Shown: positions 1-8,595, counted from the stretch's first letter. The stretch: DNA of 28,430 bases from Prorocentrum cordatum (GCA_963575745.1 CAUYUJ010019268.1:154947-183376); one strand, 5' to 3'. The notes: a model not told the origin generated them from the sequence alone. Numbers and translations: made by a program.

Positions 1-527
1 CAGGAGGCCTCCAAGAGACCTCACGAGAGCTCCGAGAGGCCTCCCGAGAGCGTCCAGAGAACCTCAAATCGTTGATTTTCATTGTCTTTTAAAAAGGGTT
101 TGGCCTTCTCACCATTTCATGCTTCCAACGCTCCAAGACGGCCGAAGAGGCCCCCAAGACCGCCCCAAGACCGCCCAAGAGGCCCCCAAGACGGCCCCAA
201 GACAGGCCAAGACGGCCCCAAGACTGCCGAAGAGGCGCCCAGGACAGCTCCAGACCACTCCAGAACAGGCCCAATATGAGCCCAAGAGCAGGAGCAGGTG
301 GCCGCCAGAGATCTCCCAGAGGACTCCGGGACCCCCCGGAGGCCTCCAGCACACCCCAGACCCTTGAGAGGCTCCCCAAAAATCCCCGACGAGGCCCCCC
401 AAACAGCCCAAGAGAGCTTCGAGAGCCGTCCCGAGAGAGCCCGAAGAGGGTCAAATCATTGCTTTCCAGTGGGTTTTGTCTACGTTTTTCGCCTTCTCAC
501 GCTTTCCCGCTTCCAACGCTCCAAGAC
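1..527. repeat. degenerate decanucleotide repeat with two spacer copies
   Basis: Most of this stretch is a degenerate 10-11 bp repeat (CCAAGAGGCCC-like on this strand). Two related spacers interrupt it, at 64-139 and 451-527. Both begin TCAAATC and end CTTCCAACGCTCCAAGAC. Together they form a higher-order unit of about 386 bp. All six frames are largely open with Pro/Arg/Gly-rich products, which is a by-product of the repeat. The same kind of repeat, in the opposite orientation, fills 22,240-23,110. Confidence 0.8.
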
Positions 528-565
528 CGAGGAATTAACAAAAAGGGAATTCCAGAGGTTCCATT

Positions 566-645
566 CCTACTCCTACTTCCTATCCCTATCCCTATCCCTA
601 TCCTCTTCCCTATTCTCTTCCTATCCCTATCCCCTTCCTCTTCCT
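566..645. repeat. CCCTAT-type hexanucleotide microsatellite
   Basis: Irregular run of CCTATC/CCTACT/CCTCTT units. It is not the TTTAGGG or TTAGGG telomere repeat. From 646 to 884 I see no gene or recognisable element. Confidence 0.85.
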
Positions 646-884
646 CGAGCCCCATCAAGACTTCGGGGTCACATGCAAAAATGTTTCGGGAATGCTGTTG
701 AACTCTCTGACGCTGTCTTGCCACTCCCTTGGATCGTCTTCGTATCCTCTTTGGCGGCCCCTGAAACCATGGTATAAATCGATATCCCATGACCCCATGA
801 GTTGAAGGAGTGGAATGTTAGAACTCTTTTTTCCCAAACTCACCCCCTGCTTATGTTTGCACGAAGACCCCGAGGGGCATCCCA

Positions 885-1110
885 ACAGACCGTGGCCTGC
901 ATGCAGAAAACGTCTAACTCAAAGCCACGGCACTACAATTTGAAAAAAAGGAAATCCCACCATTCCGTTTTTTCCACAGTTCGTCCCCTTGTCTATTCTT
1001 GCGCAACAGACCACAATTAAGGCATCAGAAAAACCAAGGCAGGTTTCGAGTGCCCCAAATCGTTGAACACCTAACTGCAATTCATGATGTTTGCTTTTCC
1101 GCAGTTCCCC
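885..1110. repeat. diverged tandem duplication of about 105 bp
   Basis: Copy 1 (885-988) and copy 2 (1006-1110) share an order of blocks: ACAGACC, then CAGAAAA, a central TTGAA block, and an end TTTTCC(A/G)CAGTTC followed by CCCC. Copies are strongly diverged. Both strands carry frames of 70-94 residues here, but they span the duplication and match nothing I recognise. Positions 1111-1245 hold nothing I can name. Confidence 0.6.
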
Positions 1111-1245
1111 TTCTATACGATTCCGAGGCTTGCGCAGGGCCTCCAAGAGAGTCCCTGGATACAAGAAACGACAAGGATGATATTTCATGTAGTCGCCCAT
1201 CAAGCCTCGCTAGAAGCGCGCAAAGAGCGCGCGACGGTTCTAGTG

Positions 1246-1246
1246 T

Positions 1247-1278
<32 letters not shown>

Positions 1279-1683
1279 TGTATATAACCAATTACATGTG
1301 TATGATACTATATATATGTATATATATATTTATATGTATACATGTTTCTGTATATTAGCACACCTTTATGCGTATCTCAATGCCCCCACCTATAGAAAAC
1401 TGCATGCGTATTCGTACTTGTCTGTATTCCTACATACTTACATGTATACATATATATAGATCGTTTGTTTGTATTGGTGGATATATATCTACACATTTTC
1501 AGGTATCTAACATTATTTGCATACGTGGATGTATAGCACATATTTGCATTCACACCTATATGCCATCATAATTATATCTTACACTATATGTAAACATGTC
1601 TTTATTCCGCTTATATATATATATATTCATATCAAGAATGTATATATATGCTATATATGTATATATCGTTATTTTCACGCTGC

Positions 1684-1718
<35 letters not shown>

Positions 1719-2290
1719 GGTGTGTGTACATAAATGTATGCATGTATCTAGCTACCTCCCTATGCATCTACATGCACAAACTAGTTCTACACATACATAC
1801 ATATGGATTTATGTAGATTTGCATAATGACGTATATATATATATATAGATATCTGCACGCGCATACATACACACATACTCATATCAACTTTCGTTATACA
1901 TATGCGCGTGTATATATATCAACATAGTTGTAACTGTATACGCGCATATATGTTCATATATATATGCATGCTAGAAACTTTCTAGATGCGTGCGTAATTA
2001 TAGTTCGAGGCATACGTATGGTTGTCGATCTATGATATACATATATATATATACATATATAGATATATCGATGTACGTATCGGTAACTGTATGATTACTT
2101 CGCGTTTCATAGGTATAGGTCTCTAGACCTATATTTAGATCTATAACATGCACAAACACATGCACACATGTACACACATATATTTATATATATATATATG
2201 TGTACATGTATGCATGTATGCATGTATGTATGTATGTATGTATGTATGTATGTATGTGTATATATATATATATATGTATATATGTGTATG
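1246..2290. repeat. AT-rich microsatellite cluster (TA, TGTA, TATG)
   Basis: About 1 kb of TA and TATG/TGTA/CATA runs, including an alternating TA stretch near 1246-1270, another near 1685-1710, and a clean (ATGT)n run at about 2203-2258. The frames here (YIYIYI or CMYVCMYV) are microsatellite translations. Composition is far more AT-rich than the flanks. Confidence 0.95.
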
Positions 2291-2504
2291 CACACCAGGC
2301 TACAGGGGGGGCGGCGCCGCCATGGGAGCTCAAGGCCTCGGGGCTACAGGGGGGGGTGGGGGCCCTGCCAGCTGCCCCGCGTCGCCACGGGCGCTCCGGG
2401 CCTCGGGGCGCCGTCCCCCCGCGGGGCCCAGAGAGCGGCCCCCGCTCACCAACAGTGCAACCCAAGACGCCCAAGACAGCCTCCAGGCAGGCTACGGGCA
2501 CCCC
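2259..2504. other. GC-rich stretch without recognisable gene
   Basis: After the AT-rich cluster the composition switches sharply to GC-rich, with two GGCTACAGGGGGG repeats near 2298 and 2342. Frames are Gly/Pro/Arg-rich. No splice-like boundaries or protein family can be supported. Confidence 0.4.
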
Positions 2505-2602
2505 GAGGGAGGAGGGAGAGGGAGGAGGAGGGGGAGGAGGAGGAGGAGGAGGAGGAGGAGGAGGAGGAGGAGGAGGAGGAGGAGGAGGAGGAGGAGGAGG
2601 GA
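2505..2602 (+). repeat. (GGA)n purine array
   Basis: Near-perfect GGA trinucleotide run with a degenerate left edge, purine-rich on the plus strand. CCTCCAGGC and CCTGGAGGC lie on either side as a small inverted pair. Confidence 0.97.
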
Positions 2603-2819
2603 GCCTGGAGGCCGAACTGAGGACGGGACGGGTTTCGACGAATGCCACCTTTCCAGGGTTGGGCTGTTCCCATTGCCAGGGCTGGGACTTTCCTGCTCGC
2701 TGTCGGCCTTCCAGTGCGCCGCCCGAACGTTCGGGTGTTGGGCCAGCGACCCCAGGAGGCCCCATACAGCCTCCAGAACACCGCACCTCTCGCCTGGCCC
2801 CCGGGGCGCTCGGTGCTTC

Positions 2820-3083
2820 AGAATTGTGCGGCAAGCTGAGGACATCTTGGACCAGGACCACATCACGCAACACCCAGTCCAAACTCGCTGGCTTTCAGAG
2901 TTTCCTGATCTGTCCTCATCCGAACTTGTCCTCGTGACGCGCGCTCAAGGGCAACATGGTCTGGCAGGTGGGCAAGAAGTTCTGGCAAGCGTGAGTCGTT
3001 CCACCGAGGCAGCGGGCGACGGTCACCTCTCGGACATTCAGTGCGAAGAAGACGAGGAAACCGCCGTGCTCCTCCTCGAATGA
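2820..3083 (+). CDS. candidate terminal coding exon, unknown product
   Basis: An open plus frame follows GGTGCTTCAG and runs 87 codons to TGA at 3081-3083. Its composition is balanced, unlike the surrounding repeat frames, with a segment IVRQAEDILDQDHITQHPVQ and an acidic end CEEDEETAVLLLE. I do not recognise a family. The start is set only by a possible acceptor AG at 2818-2820. A minus-strand frame over 2916-3119 is also protein-like, so the strand is uncertain. AACTTGTCCTCGT at about 2927 recurs at about 3188, so part of the region is duplicated. Confidence 0.22.
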   Translation, partial: RIVRQAEDILDQDHITQHPVQTRWLSEFPDLSSSELVLVTRAQGQHGLAGGQEVLASVSRSTEAAGDGHLSDIQCEEDEETAVLLLE

Positions 3084-3224
3084 GTCACCTATGAGGGCTG
3101 CAGCAGTGAAGTTCGACACCAGTCGAGGCCCAGGCTACAATCTTTTCCTACCAGATGCTTCTTTCTCGTAGTCGAGTGGGTATTGAAAACTTGTCCTCGT
3201 CCTGCCCTCGTCACCACGGGGCAG

Positions 3225-3320
3225 GTGGGGACGATGCTCTTCTGCGACGTGGATAGGGACACGGGGCCCGTGGCGCCGCGGCCGCTGCCAGTGGTCGAGC
3301 TGAAGGCGCGGGCGGCTCGG
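3225..3320 (+). CDS. candidate coding exon, unknown product
   Basis: After GGGGCAG a plus frame reads VGTMLFCDVDRDTGPVAPRP, then PVVELKARAARALPR, with G/C-ending codons and mixed hydrophobic and charged residues. The 3' end is not defined by a clear donor, and the frame stays open into repeat sequence. No family recognised. Could be chance coding potential in GC-rich DNA. Confidence 0.2.
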
Positions 3321-3387
3321 GCCCTTCCTCGGCTGTTCCCCCGCGTCTCACCCCTGGTTTCCTGCCACCCCCACATCCTGGCGTTGC

Positions 3388-3474
3388 ATTTTCCGCAACG
3401 GATAATTTCGTGCAGTCTCGGGCTCCAGAAGCCTCACAGATCGACCCGGCTCGACAAATGGCGCAGAAAGAGGA
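3388..3474. repeat. dispersed repeat pair, copy 1
   Basis: Matches 23,637-23,726 over about 88 bp. Shared blocks are GCATTTT, TCGGGCTCCAGA, CCGGCTCGACA and GCAGAAAGA in the same order and orientation. Copy 1 runs directly into the purine array at 3466. Confidence 0.65.
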
Positions 3475-3591
3475 GGAAGAGGAGGAGAAAGAGGGAAACA
3501 AAAGGAGGAGGATTACGAGGAGAAGGCGGAGGAGGTGGAGGAGGAGGAGGCGGAGGAGCAGGAAGAGGAGGGGGAGGAGGAGGAGGGATAA
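3466..3591 (+). repeat. degenerate (GGA/GAA)n purine array
   Basis: Interrupted purine run (AGGAGGAAGAGG, later GGAGGAGG) on the plus strand, ending at ATAATACGAATC. Confidence 0.95.
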
Positions 3592-3654
3592 TACGAATCA
3601 CATTAAGACCATTAATGATAATACAAATGGCATTACTGATGGTATCAATCGTGG

Positions 3655-3686
3655 TAGTAATCGTAGTAGTAGTAGTAGTAGTAGTA

Positions 3687-3754
<68 letters not shown>

Positions 3755-4075
3755 AGTAGTAGTATAGTAGTAGTATAGTAGTAGTAGGTAGTTAGTAAGT
3801 AGTAGTATAGTGTAGTCAAGAGTATTATTAATTATTAGTAGTAGTAGTAGAAAAAACGTAGTAGTAGTATAGTAGTAGTGTAGTAGTATAGTAGTTCGTA
3901 GTAGAGTCGACGTAAGTCCGTAGTCGTGTCGTAGTCGTAGTCGAATTTAGTAGTTGTAAGTCTTAGTAGTAGCGTAGTCGTAGTAGTAGTAGTAGTAGTA
4001 GTAGCAGTAGAAGTTACGAAGTAGTAGTAGGTAGTAGTAAGCAGTATCTAGTCGTCGTGTAGTTAGTCGGTGCTA
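3655..4075. repeat. TAG-TCG-TAG compound trinucleotide array
   Basis: TAG units (about 3662-3687) switch abruptly to TCG units (about 3688-3753) and back to TAG units, which then degrade to the gap edge at 4075. The arrangement is symmetric. Val-rich, Arg-rich and Ser-rich frames over it are translations of the array. Confidence 0.95.
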
Positions 4076-4175
4076 NNNNNNNNNNNNNNNNNNNNNNNNN
4101 NNNNNNNNNNNNNNNNNNNNNNNNNNNNNNNNNNNNNNNNNNNNNNNNNNNNNNNNNNNNNNNNNNNNNNNNNNN
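4076..4175. other. assembly gap of exactly 100 N
   Basis: One hundred consecutive N, the usual placeholder for a gap of unknown size. It lies at the end of a trinucleotide array, where assembly would be expected to fail. Distances across it are not reliable. Confidence 0.99.
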
Positions 4176-4307
4176 TTTCTCCTTCTCTCGGGGACGCGAG
4201 CTGGCCCCCTCGCCAGTCCACGCCCAGCCCAGATCTCGGCCATGGGGTTCTGATGTTCCAGCCTACGTTGGCCTGGATGACCAGACAGGATGTCGAGCAC
4301 CAGGAAA

Positions 4308-4492
4308 GTATTCCAGATTTTGTAATACAAAGGGAGGGGGTCTGGACCCTCCAAGACAAGCCATTTCAGACCTCCCCCGTGGGAGAACCCTCCAAAACAT
4401 CGTCCCCAGACCCCCCAGGCCCTCCAAGATAGCCTGGAAGAGACCCCCCCCGAAATGAGACCCCCCTCCCTTTATTACGAACTCTGGAGTAC
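4308..4492. mobile_element. MITE-like inverted-repeat element, single copy
   Basis: Termini of about 36 bp are inverted: the left begins GTATTCCAGATTTTGTAATA, and the reverse complement of the right end begins GTACTCCAGAGTTCGTAATA. Both continue into AAGGGAGGGGG. Length 185 bp. No target-site duplication could be fixed. The interior has CCTCCAAGA-type repeats. Confidence 0.75.
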
Positions 4493-4794
4493 CCCAAGTG
4501 GAGGGATTTTACGTGTCGGGCCCTGGGAGGCGATGCTCACTCGATGCGTCGCTAGCGTCGGGCAGGCGTTGTTGCGATACCTTTCCGTGTGCTCGGAATT
4601 ATTAGGAAGGCCTAGCGGCCTGTGCCGCCGATTCTGAAGGGGGACGGCGACGACGACGTCGGCGGCGGCAGCGGCGACGACGACGACGCTGACGTTCTGG
4701 AGCCCTTCTTGGGGCTCTCTTGGGATCCCCCTGGGCTCTGTTGGGGCTCGGTCTGTCTGGGTGCTTAGAACTATTTTTGGGATGCGGTCCTGAC

Positions 4795-4840
4795 GTGCGA
4801 CGGGAGCAGCGTGAGCCCCGGGAGTGGCGTGCAAGTGCAG
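4795..4840 (+). repeat. direct repeat, left of GGA array
   Basis: Matches 5004-5050, sharing GTGCGA, GGGAGC, GCCCCGGGAG and GGCGTGCAA in order with few substitutions. The two copies bracket the GGA array exactly. On plus both encode CDGS-V-PGSGVQ; on minus both encode HA-PGAH-AP-A. Coding status is unproven. Confidence 0.85.
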
Positions 4841-4989
4841 GAGGAGGAGGAGGAGGAGGAGGAGGAGGAGGAGGAGGAGGAGGAGGCGGAGGAGGAGGAG
4901 GAGGAGAGGAGAGGAGGAGGAGGGGGGGAGGAGGAGGCAGGGGGGGAGGAGGCGGAGGAGGAGGAGGAGGAGGAGGAGGAGGAGGAGGA
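4841..4989 (+). repeat. (GGA)n purine array bracketed by direct repeats
   Basis: Long GGA run with a few GGC and GGGG interruptions. It starts immediately after GTGCAG and is followed by the second copy of the bracketing repeat. Confidence 0.97.
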
Positions 4990-5003
4990 CGGGAGGTCCT
5001 CAA

Positions 5004-5050
5004 GTGCGATGGGAGCCACGTGGGCCCCGGGAGCGGCGTGCAAAGTGCAG
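5004..5050 (+). repeat. direct repeat, right of GGA array
   Basis: Second copy of the 4795-4840 sequence. It differs by a handful of substitutions and a one-base indel near the end (CAAGTGCAG against CAAAGTGCAG). Confidence 0.85.
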
Positions 5051-5145
5051 GCCCTCCCGGCGCTTGGCCAGGGAGGCCCGCATAAAATCACGCCGACTGC
5101 TGCGCCCAGGACGGGAGTCGCGCGCACCGCTGCCTCGAGTTTACA

Positions 5146-5296
5146 CTCAGGTCGGGCCTGTCCCTCTACAGGATGAGTCTCCTAAAATAGACAAAAGTCT
5201 GGGGATGGTCTTGTGTTCGTGGCAATTTTTGATTATTTTGACTATGCCTTAGTTGTCGCCCCAAATCTGCCTGTAGGAGGACATGACCGACCTAAG
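5146..5296. mobile_element. MITE family P, copy 1, with 6-bp target-site duplication
   Basis: The left end reads CTCAGGTCGGGCCTGTCC and the reverse complement of the right end reads CTTAGGTCGGTCATGTCC; both continue to CTACAGG. The element is 151 bp and is flanked by perfect TTTACA at 5140-5145 and 5297-5302. It has no coding capacity and an AT-richer interior. Other copies lie at 8423-8595, 16,197-16,562 and 16,314-16,506. Confidence 0.88.
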
Positions 5297-5367
5297 TTTA
5301 CAGTGGATGCCCATGCCAAGACACCCTGCTTGCCTCCAGGGTGCCCTGGGTTTCTTGGGTGTCGATT

Positions 5368-5590
5368 CGGCGTCGCCCCAACACACTGATACTGTATGTG
5401 CGTCGCCCCCTCCCCCCCCCCCGGGAAGACGCGCGCACCGAGAAACCTCATAGTATCTGCGTCGTGGCGGGTGCTTTCTGGCCACGCTGCTCGGGAAACG
5501 ATCTACTACCTGATGGGTATACTATATGTTCGTGTTGGACGCGCGCCTCCTAGGATGGCACATCTTATTGGTATGTATCTGTTCATCCCA
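5368..5590. mobile_element. MITE family Q, copy 1
   Basis: Matches 23,841-24,055 in the same orientation, sharing TCGGCGTC(G/A)CCCCAA, TTTCTGGCCAC, GCTCGGGAAACG and GGACGCGCGCCTCC. Inside, an inverted pair of about 20 bp (CACACTGATACTGTATGTG at the left, CATACCAATAAGATGTG as the reverse complement of the right) spans roughly 5381-5576. No clear target duplication. Confidence 0.75.
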
Positions 5591-5782
5591 TGGGGTGTCG
5601 ATGGGTTTGCTACGGGAGGCGTGACGTTCCCAAACCGAAAATCAATGGACGTCCTGGGGTCTCAGGGTTTGGTATCTGGTGGAAGGTTCTTTTGGTTCAG
5701 CTCCTGCTGCAGGTGATCGACTACAGAATTGGTCTACCCAAGAACGGATTCTTACTCCGAGCCTTCGGACAACATGCAGAAT

Positions 5783-5990
5783 GTTCTGTAGATCCAACGG
5801 ACACATTTCGTGTGTTCGTAGCTTCGACCAAATAATCAGACTTGGTTATCTCAATGTTTTTTCTTTCTCCAAGTGTACGACAATGCTGCTGAATCTTTCG
5901 TAGATCCTACGGAACAGTCTACGTGTTTTCGTGGATTCGACCAGGGAGTCAATTTTGGTGTGAGCCGATTATGTCGTCGATCCCCTGCTC
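5783..5990 (+). repeat. dispersed repeat R, tandem pair
   Basis: Two related units begin near 5783 and 5894: (T/C)TGTAGATCC or TCGTAGATCC, then CGTGT, TTCG and TTCGACCA. The downstream part (GATTATGTCGTCGATCCCCT, GCTCGAAG) matches 19,949 and 20,263 and, inverted, 19,013-19,055. Frames over it are short and unrecognised. Confidence 0.65.
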
Positions 5991-6679
5991 GAAGTTCTGA
6001 GCCCAGGGCGCGTCCGGCCAGGATCGGTGGGGCAGTCAGTTGGCATCTTCCGATCCTCGTCCTTCTCCTCTTCCCCCACGTCACTGCGCGCCCTCCACCC
6101 GCCCCCTCCCTCTGCCCCCCTTCCTTCCTGGCCTCGCCCCCCGCGCCGTCCTCCACGCCCCCCACAGGGCCCACAGTCGAGCCGATCGCTCCGGCTCGAT
6201 CTCGGCTCTGGCCGGCCCGATTCGGTCCGATGCCCAGATCCTCGGGCGAGGCGGTGCGGCCCGATGCCTGCCTGGCGCCGACTCGAGTCGCTTCGATGCC
6301 GAGCCGGCGCGGCCCGCGCCGATGCGCGCCCCGCCTCGATGCGACGTGCCGATGCCGTGCGGACGGTTCCCGCCTCCTCTCTCTCTCTCTCTCTCGCCCC
6401 CGCTGCCACCGCCTCCTCGCCGCCGCCCTCGCCCTCGGCTCGGCCGCCGCCGCCGTGGCCGCCGCCGTCCTCGCCGCCGCCGCCCGGCCGACGCTCGGCT
6501 CCGCCCGGAGGCGCCCCGGAGGCGACCCCGCAGGGGAGGCCGCCCACCCGGGAGGGGGGGCGGCCCTTCGAGGGGAGGCGAGCCCCCCGCGGGGATATGC
6601 GAGCCTCCGGCGAAGGGGAGGCCCGGGCCGCCCCCGAGGGGGGAGGCGAGGCCCCCCCGACGGAGAGGAGGGGAGCCCC
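5991..6679. other. GC-rich island with long but unassignable frames
   Basis: A very GC-rich block with (CT)n at about 6377-6397. After it, no AG appears until about 6515. Long frames are open on both strands (over 300 codons), as expected when A/T-containing stops are rare. I cannot choose a real coding strand. GCCGAT and CGATGC hexamers recur around 6180-6370. Confidence 0.4.
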
Positions 6680-6786
6680 GTGGCCAAGGCGCCCGCGGCG
6701 CGGCCGCCGCCGGCGGACGCGCTGGGCCTGGGGCCGCTGGCGCCGCTCCCGCCGCTGCCGGGGCAGCTGCCGCCGCTGCCGGGGCA
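6680..6786 (+). CDS. candidate Pro/Ala/Leu-rich exon
   Basis: Plus frame VAKAPAARPPPADALGLGPL, then APLPPLPGQ followed by PPLPGQ. Codons end almost entirely in G or C. It ends at CAG just before a CGCCGT hexanucleotide tract that would extend it as Ala-Val. No family recognised; could be chance in GC-rich DNA. Confidence 0.18.
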
Positions 6787-6789
6787 GGC

Positions 6790-6989
6790 GGCCGCCGCCG
6801 TCGCCAACGCCGTCGCCGTCGCTCACCACCCAGCAAACCACCCCAACCCAACCCGAAGGCTCAGATTTACCCTCGATTTCCAGTTGGGGGGGGGTCGGGA
6901 AACATCGAAAAAACACGTGCGGAACCCTTGCCCCCCCAACCCGAAATTCGGGTCTTCGGGTTGGGTTGGGGTGGTCTGGTAGGTAGTCA

Positions 6990-7022
<33 letters not shown>
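6790..7022. repeat. CGCCGT hexanucleotide tract split by an element
   Basis: CGCCGT units occur at about 6790-6823 and again, perfectly, at about 6989-7022. The inverted-repeat element 6827-6987 separates them. Confidence 0.85.
6827..6987. mobile_element. MITE-like element inserted in the hexanucleotide tract
   Basis: Inverted termini share CCACCCCAACCCAACCCGAA as an identical core, on the left at about 6839 and as the reverse complement of the right end at about 6976. Imperfect matching continues into ATTT. Length is about 160 bp. Its ends lie inside the CGCCGT tract, so any target duplication is masked. Confidence 0.8.
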
Positions 7023-7023
<1 letters not shown>

Positions 7024-7048
7024 GCCCGCGCCAGGCCCGCTGCTGGCG

Positions 7049-7123
7049 CACAGTCGCGTGGCCCTAATTACGGGCAGCAGGGGGATGGCGGGGGAGTCTT
7101 CGTGCGCAAGGTTCGGGGGGAAG
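7049..7123 (+). CDS. candidate exon resembling an SDR nucleotide-binding segment
   Basis: A plus frame, open from the hexanucleotide tract to TGA at 7181, contains RVALITGSRGMAGESSCARF, then GGKG. This resembles the first strand, glycine-rich loop and following helix of short-chain dehydrogenases/reductases (RVALITGxSRGIG...). The loop is one residue short of TGxxxGxG and the last Gly aligns with Ala, so it may be decayed, interrupted or coincidental. Possible acceptors are GCGCCAG at 7034 and GCACAG at 7053; CAAG|GTTCGG near 7109 could be a donor. Confidence 0.25.
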
Positions 7124-7334
7124 GGCTCTCAGGGGCGGATGCATCGACCCCCAATCGCCCATTCATCGCCGCTGGGGGTCTGATTGCCCACCCCGCCCAG
7201 GAACGTGCGGATTCGCTCTCTGGGCCCTACCGCCGATCTATCGTCGATGTGTCACCGCTTTAAGGTCGATGTTTCCCCACCCTGAGCTGGTACCCCCTAT
7301 CGTTGACCCTCACCAGCGTATCCGTATTCTGCGA

Positions 7335-7489
7335 CCACTTGCGAACCCCACCCTTGCGGGTCCAATCGGCGCTGGTGTGGTTATCGGGTTCCTTTGCTGG
7401 GTTTCACTTGGCTGCAGACATCCTTCAAGGTCTGATTACCAGTCGGTTTTCCAGAAGTCTGACCTGCAGGGGTGGGGTTCCGCATCTGG
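7335..7489. mobile_element. MITE-like inverted-repeat element
   Basis: Left CCACTTGCGAACCCCACCC against the reverse complement of the right end CCAGATGCGGAACCCCACCC; both continue with TGC-GGTC. The inverted match is about 28 bp and the element 155 bp. Target duplication not identified. Confidence 0.65.
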
Positions 7490-7572
7490 TTTCCTAGATG
7501 TTCCAGGCCGCCCGAATCTGGGCACAAAGCGCACCCTCACCCCAGGGGTGGGGTGCTCTTTTGCCTGCACAC

Positions 7573-7728
7573 GGGATCGAGGCAGGCGGGGTCGGTGGAT
7601 CGCGCTCCTTGCCGCGCGTCGGCGACGCGCCCCGATGTGAAGAAGCCTGGTTTTCTCCACGCCGACGTCGCCGCGGCATCGGCGATGCGGCACGGCGTCA
7701 TCCGACACCCCTCCTGGGCGGCGGCCAC
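7573..7728. mobile_element. fold-back family F, copy E
   Basis: Has the family core TTCTCCACGCCGACGTCG near 7651 and a right arm GCATCGGCGATGCGG. The GGGGTCGG-type outer arms are weakened (GCGGGGTCGGTGGATCGCGC on the left). This is a diverged member of the seven-copy family. Confidence 0.65.
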
Positions 7729-7860
7729 AGATGAGCCACGGGACGAAAGACGGGGTCGTCTGCACCGACGTTGGAGCATAAGCTTCCCGCGTGTCAGCGC
7801 CCTTGTTTCCAGTGTAGCGTGCAACAATGGCGGCCAGCGGAGGCCGCCGCGTAAGGTGGT
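7722..7860. repeat. dispersed repeat S, copy 1
   Basis: Matches 8835-8980: ACGGGGTCGTCTGC, CCGAC-TTGG, TAAGCT, then TTCCA-TGT, then GGCGGCC and CGCGTAAG. It abuts fold-back copy E. Confidence 0.7.
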
Positions 7861-7913
7861 GGCCAAGACCAGGTTTTGATTGCCTGCTCGTCTGATGCCG
7901 ACTAAACGTAAGA

Positions 7914-8060
7914 GTGACCCTTCGCCGGAGTGACCTTGAGTGTGGGCTCACCAGGGTCCCCTTCCATCGCTGAGCGCGATACGACAATGGCTGCCTGCGT
8001 GCTTGGATCTGGCGACCTTGCGCCCCCTTGGTCCGCGCACGTAAGGTCTTGGTGGGTTCG
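7914..8060. repeat. dispersed repeat U, copy 1
   Basis: Matches 13,920-14,062: CCCTTCGC, GAGTGA, GGGC(T/C)C, CGC(T/C)GAGCGCGAT, GGTCCGC and CCGCGCAC. On plus both copies encode a related peptide (IAERD followed by about 24 residues), but one shared frame is not proof of coding. Confidence 0.65.
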
Positions 8061-8120
8061 TGCGGCTGCGGCGCCGCAGGGACGCTGGCGAAGGCGTTCA
8101 GGGTTGACACGGTAACGCTC

Positions 8121-8327
8121 TGCACGAACGAAATGGGCACGGAAAGAATAGGCACAATGCCCAACAGCAGTTCCTGTTCATTTTGAACAGGACTCGCTGT
8201 CCGCGCCGCCGCGGCCTGTGTCCATTCGAGACAGAAGGCCGCCTGCCCAGCAGCAGCCGCTGTTGGTTTGGAACAACATTTGTTGTTAGGCATTGTGCCC
8301 ATTTTTCCGTACCCATATCGGGCGTCC
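8121..8327. mobile_element. MITE family V, copy 1 (207 bp)
   Basis: Very similar to 12,233-12,439 along the full length and of the same length. Inverted termini pair GAAATGGGCACGGAAAGAAT with the reverse complement of the right end (GATATGGGTACGGAAAAATG), followed by GGCACAATGCC. The interior includes CATTTTGAACAGG and TCGAGACAGAAGGCCGC. No open frame worth calling. Confidence 0.85.
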
Positions 8328-8422
8328 GAAAACGCCGCTGGGCCCGACGGAATTCAGCCTTGAACGATCGGGGCCGCGATCGATTCAAAGTTGAGCGATC
8401 GGCGCGGTGTCAAAAACCTTTG

Positions 8423-8595
8423 CTTATGTCGGGCCTGTCCCCCTACAGGGGGATTTTCGACGAAAATGAAGATACCCAAAACTACCCCCAAAATGTCAAA
8501 ACATGCAAAACAAATCCCCAGACCAATTTTTGTGGAATATGTTTTGATTATTTTTGGGGTACTTTTTACTTGTCGCCGAAAATCCCCGACCTAAA
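8423..8595. mobile_element. MITE family P, copy 2, with 6-bp target-site duplication
   Basis: The left end is CTTATGTCGGGCCTGTCCCC, followed by CTACAGGGGGATTTTCGACG. The right end, as reverse complement, starts TTTAGGTCGGGGATTTTCGG and lacks the CCTGTCCCCCTACAG block. Flanks are CCTTTG (8417-8422) and CCTCTG (8596-8601), a one-mismatch duplication. The interior is AT-rich. Length 173 bp. Confidence 0.85.

Noticed and set aside
566-645. Possible telomeric repeat (CCCTAT)
   Set aside because: The unit differs from TTTAGGG/TTAGGG and is short, irregular and internal.
1246-1711. YIYIYI-rich frames that could look like membrane peptides
   Set aside because: They come from TA and TATG microsatellites.
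4176-4456. Stop-free plus frame containing SDVPAYVGLDDQTG
   Set aside because: The second half lies inside the inverted-repeat element 4308-4492 and the frame starts at the gap edge; no family likeness.
5991-6679. Minus-strand frames of 250-360 codons in the GC island
   Set aside because: Plus frames of similar length overlap them; with so few A/T bases stops are rare and length is uninformative.
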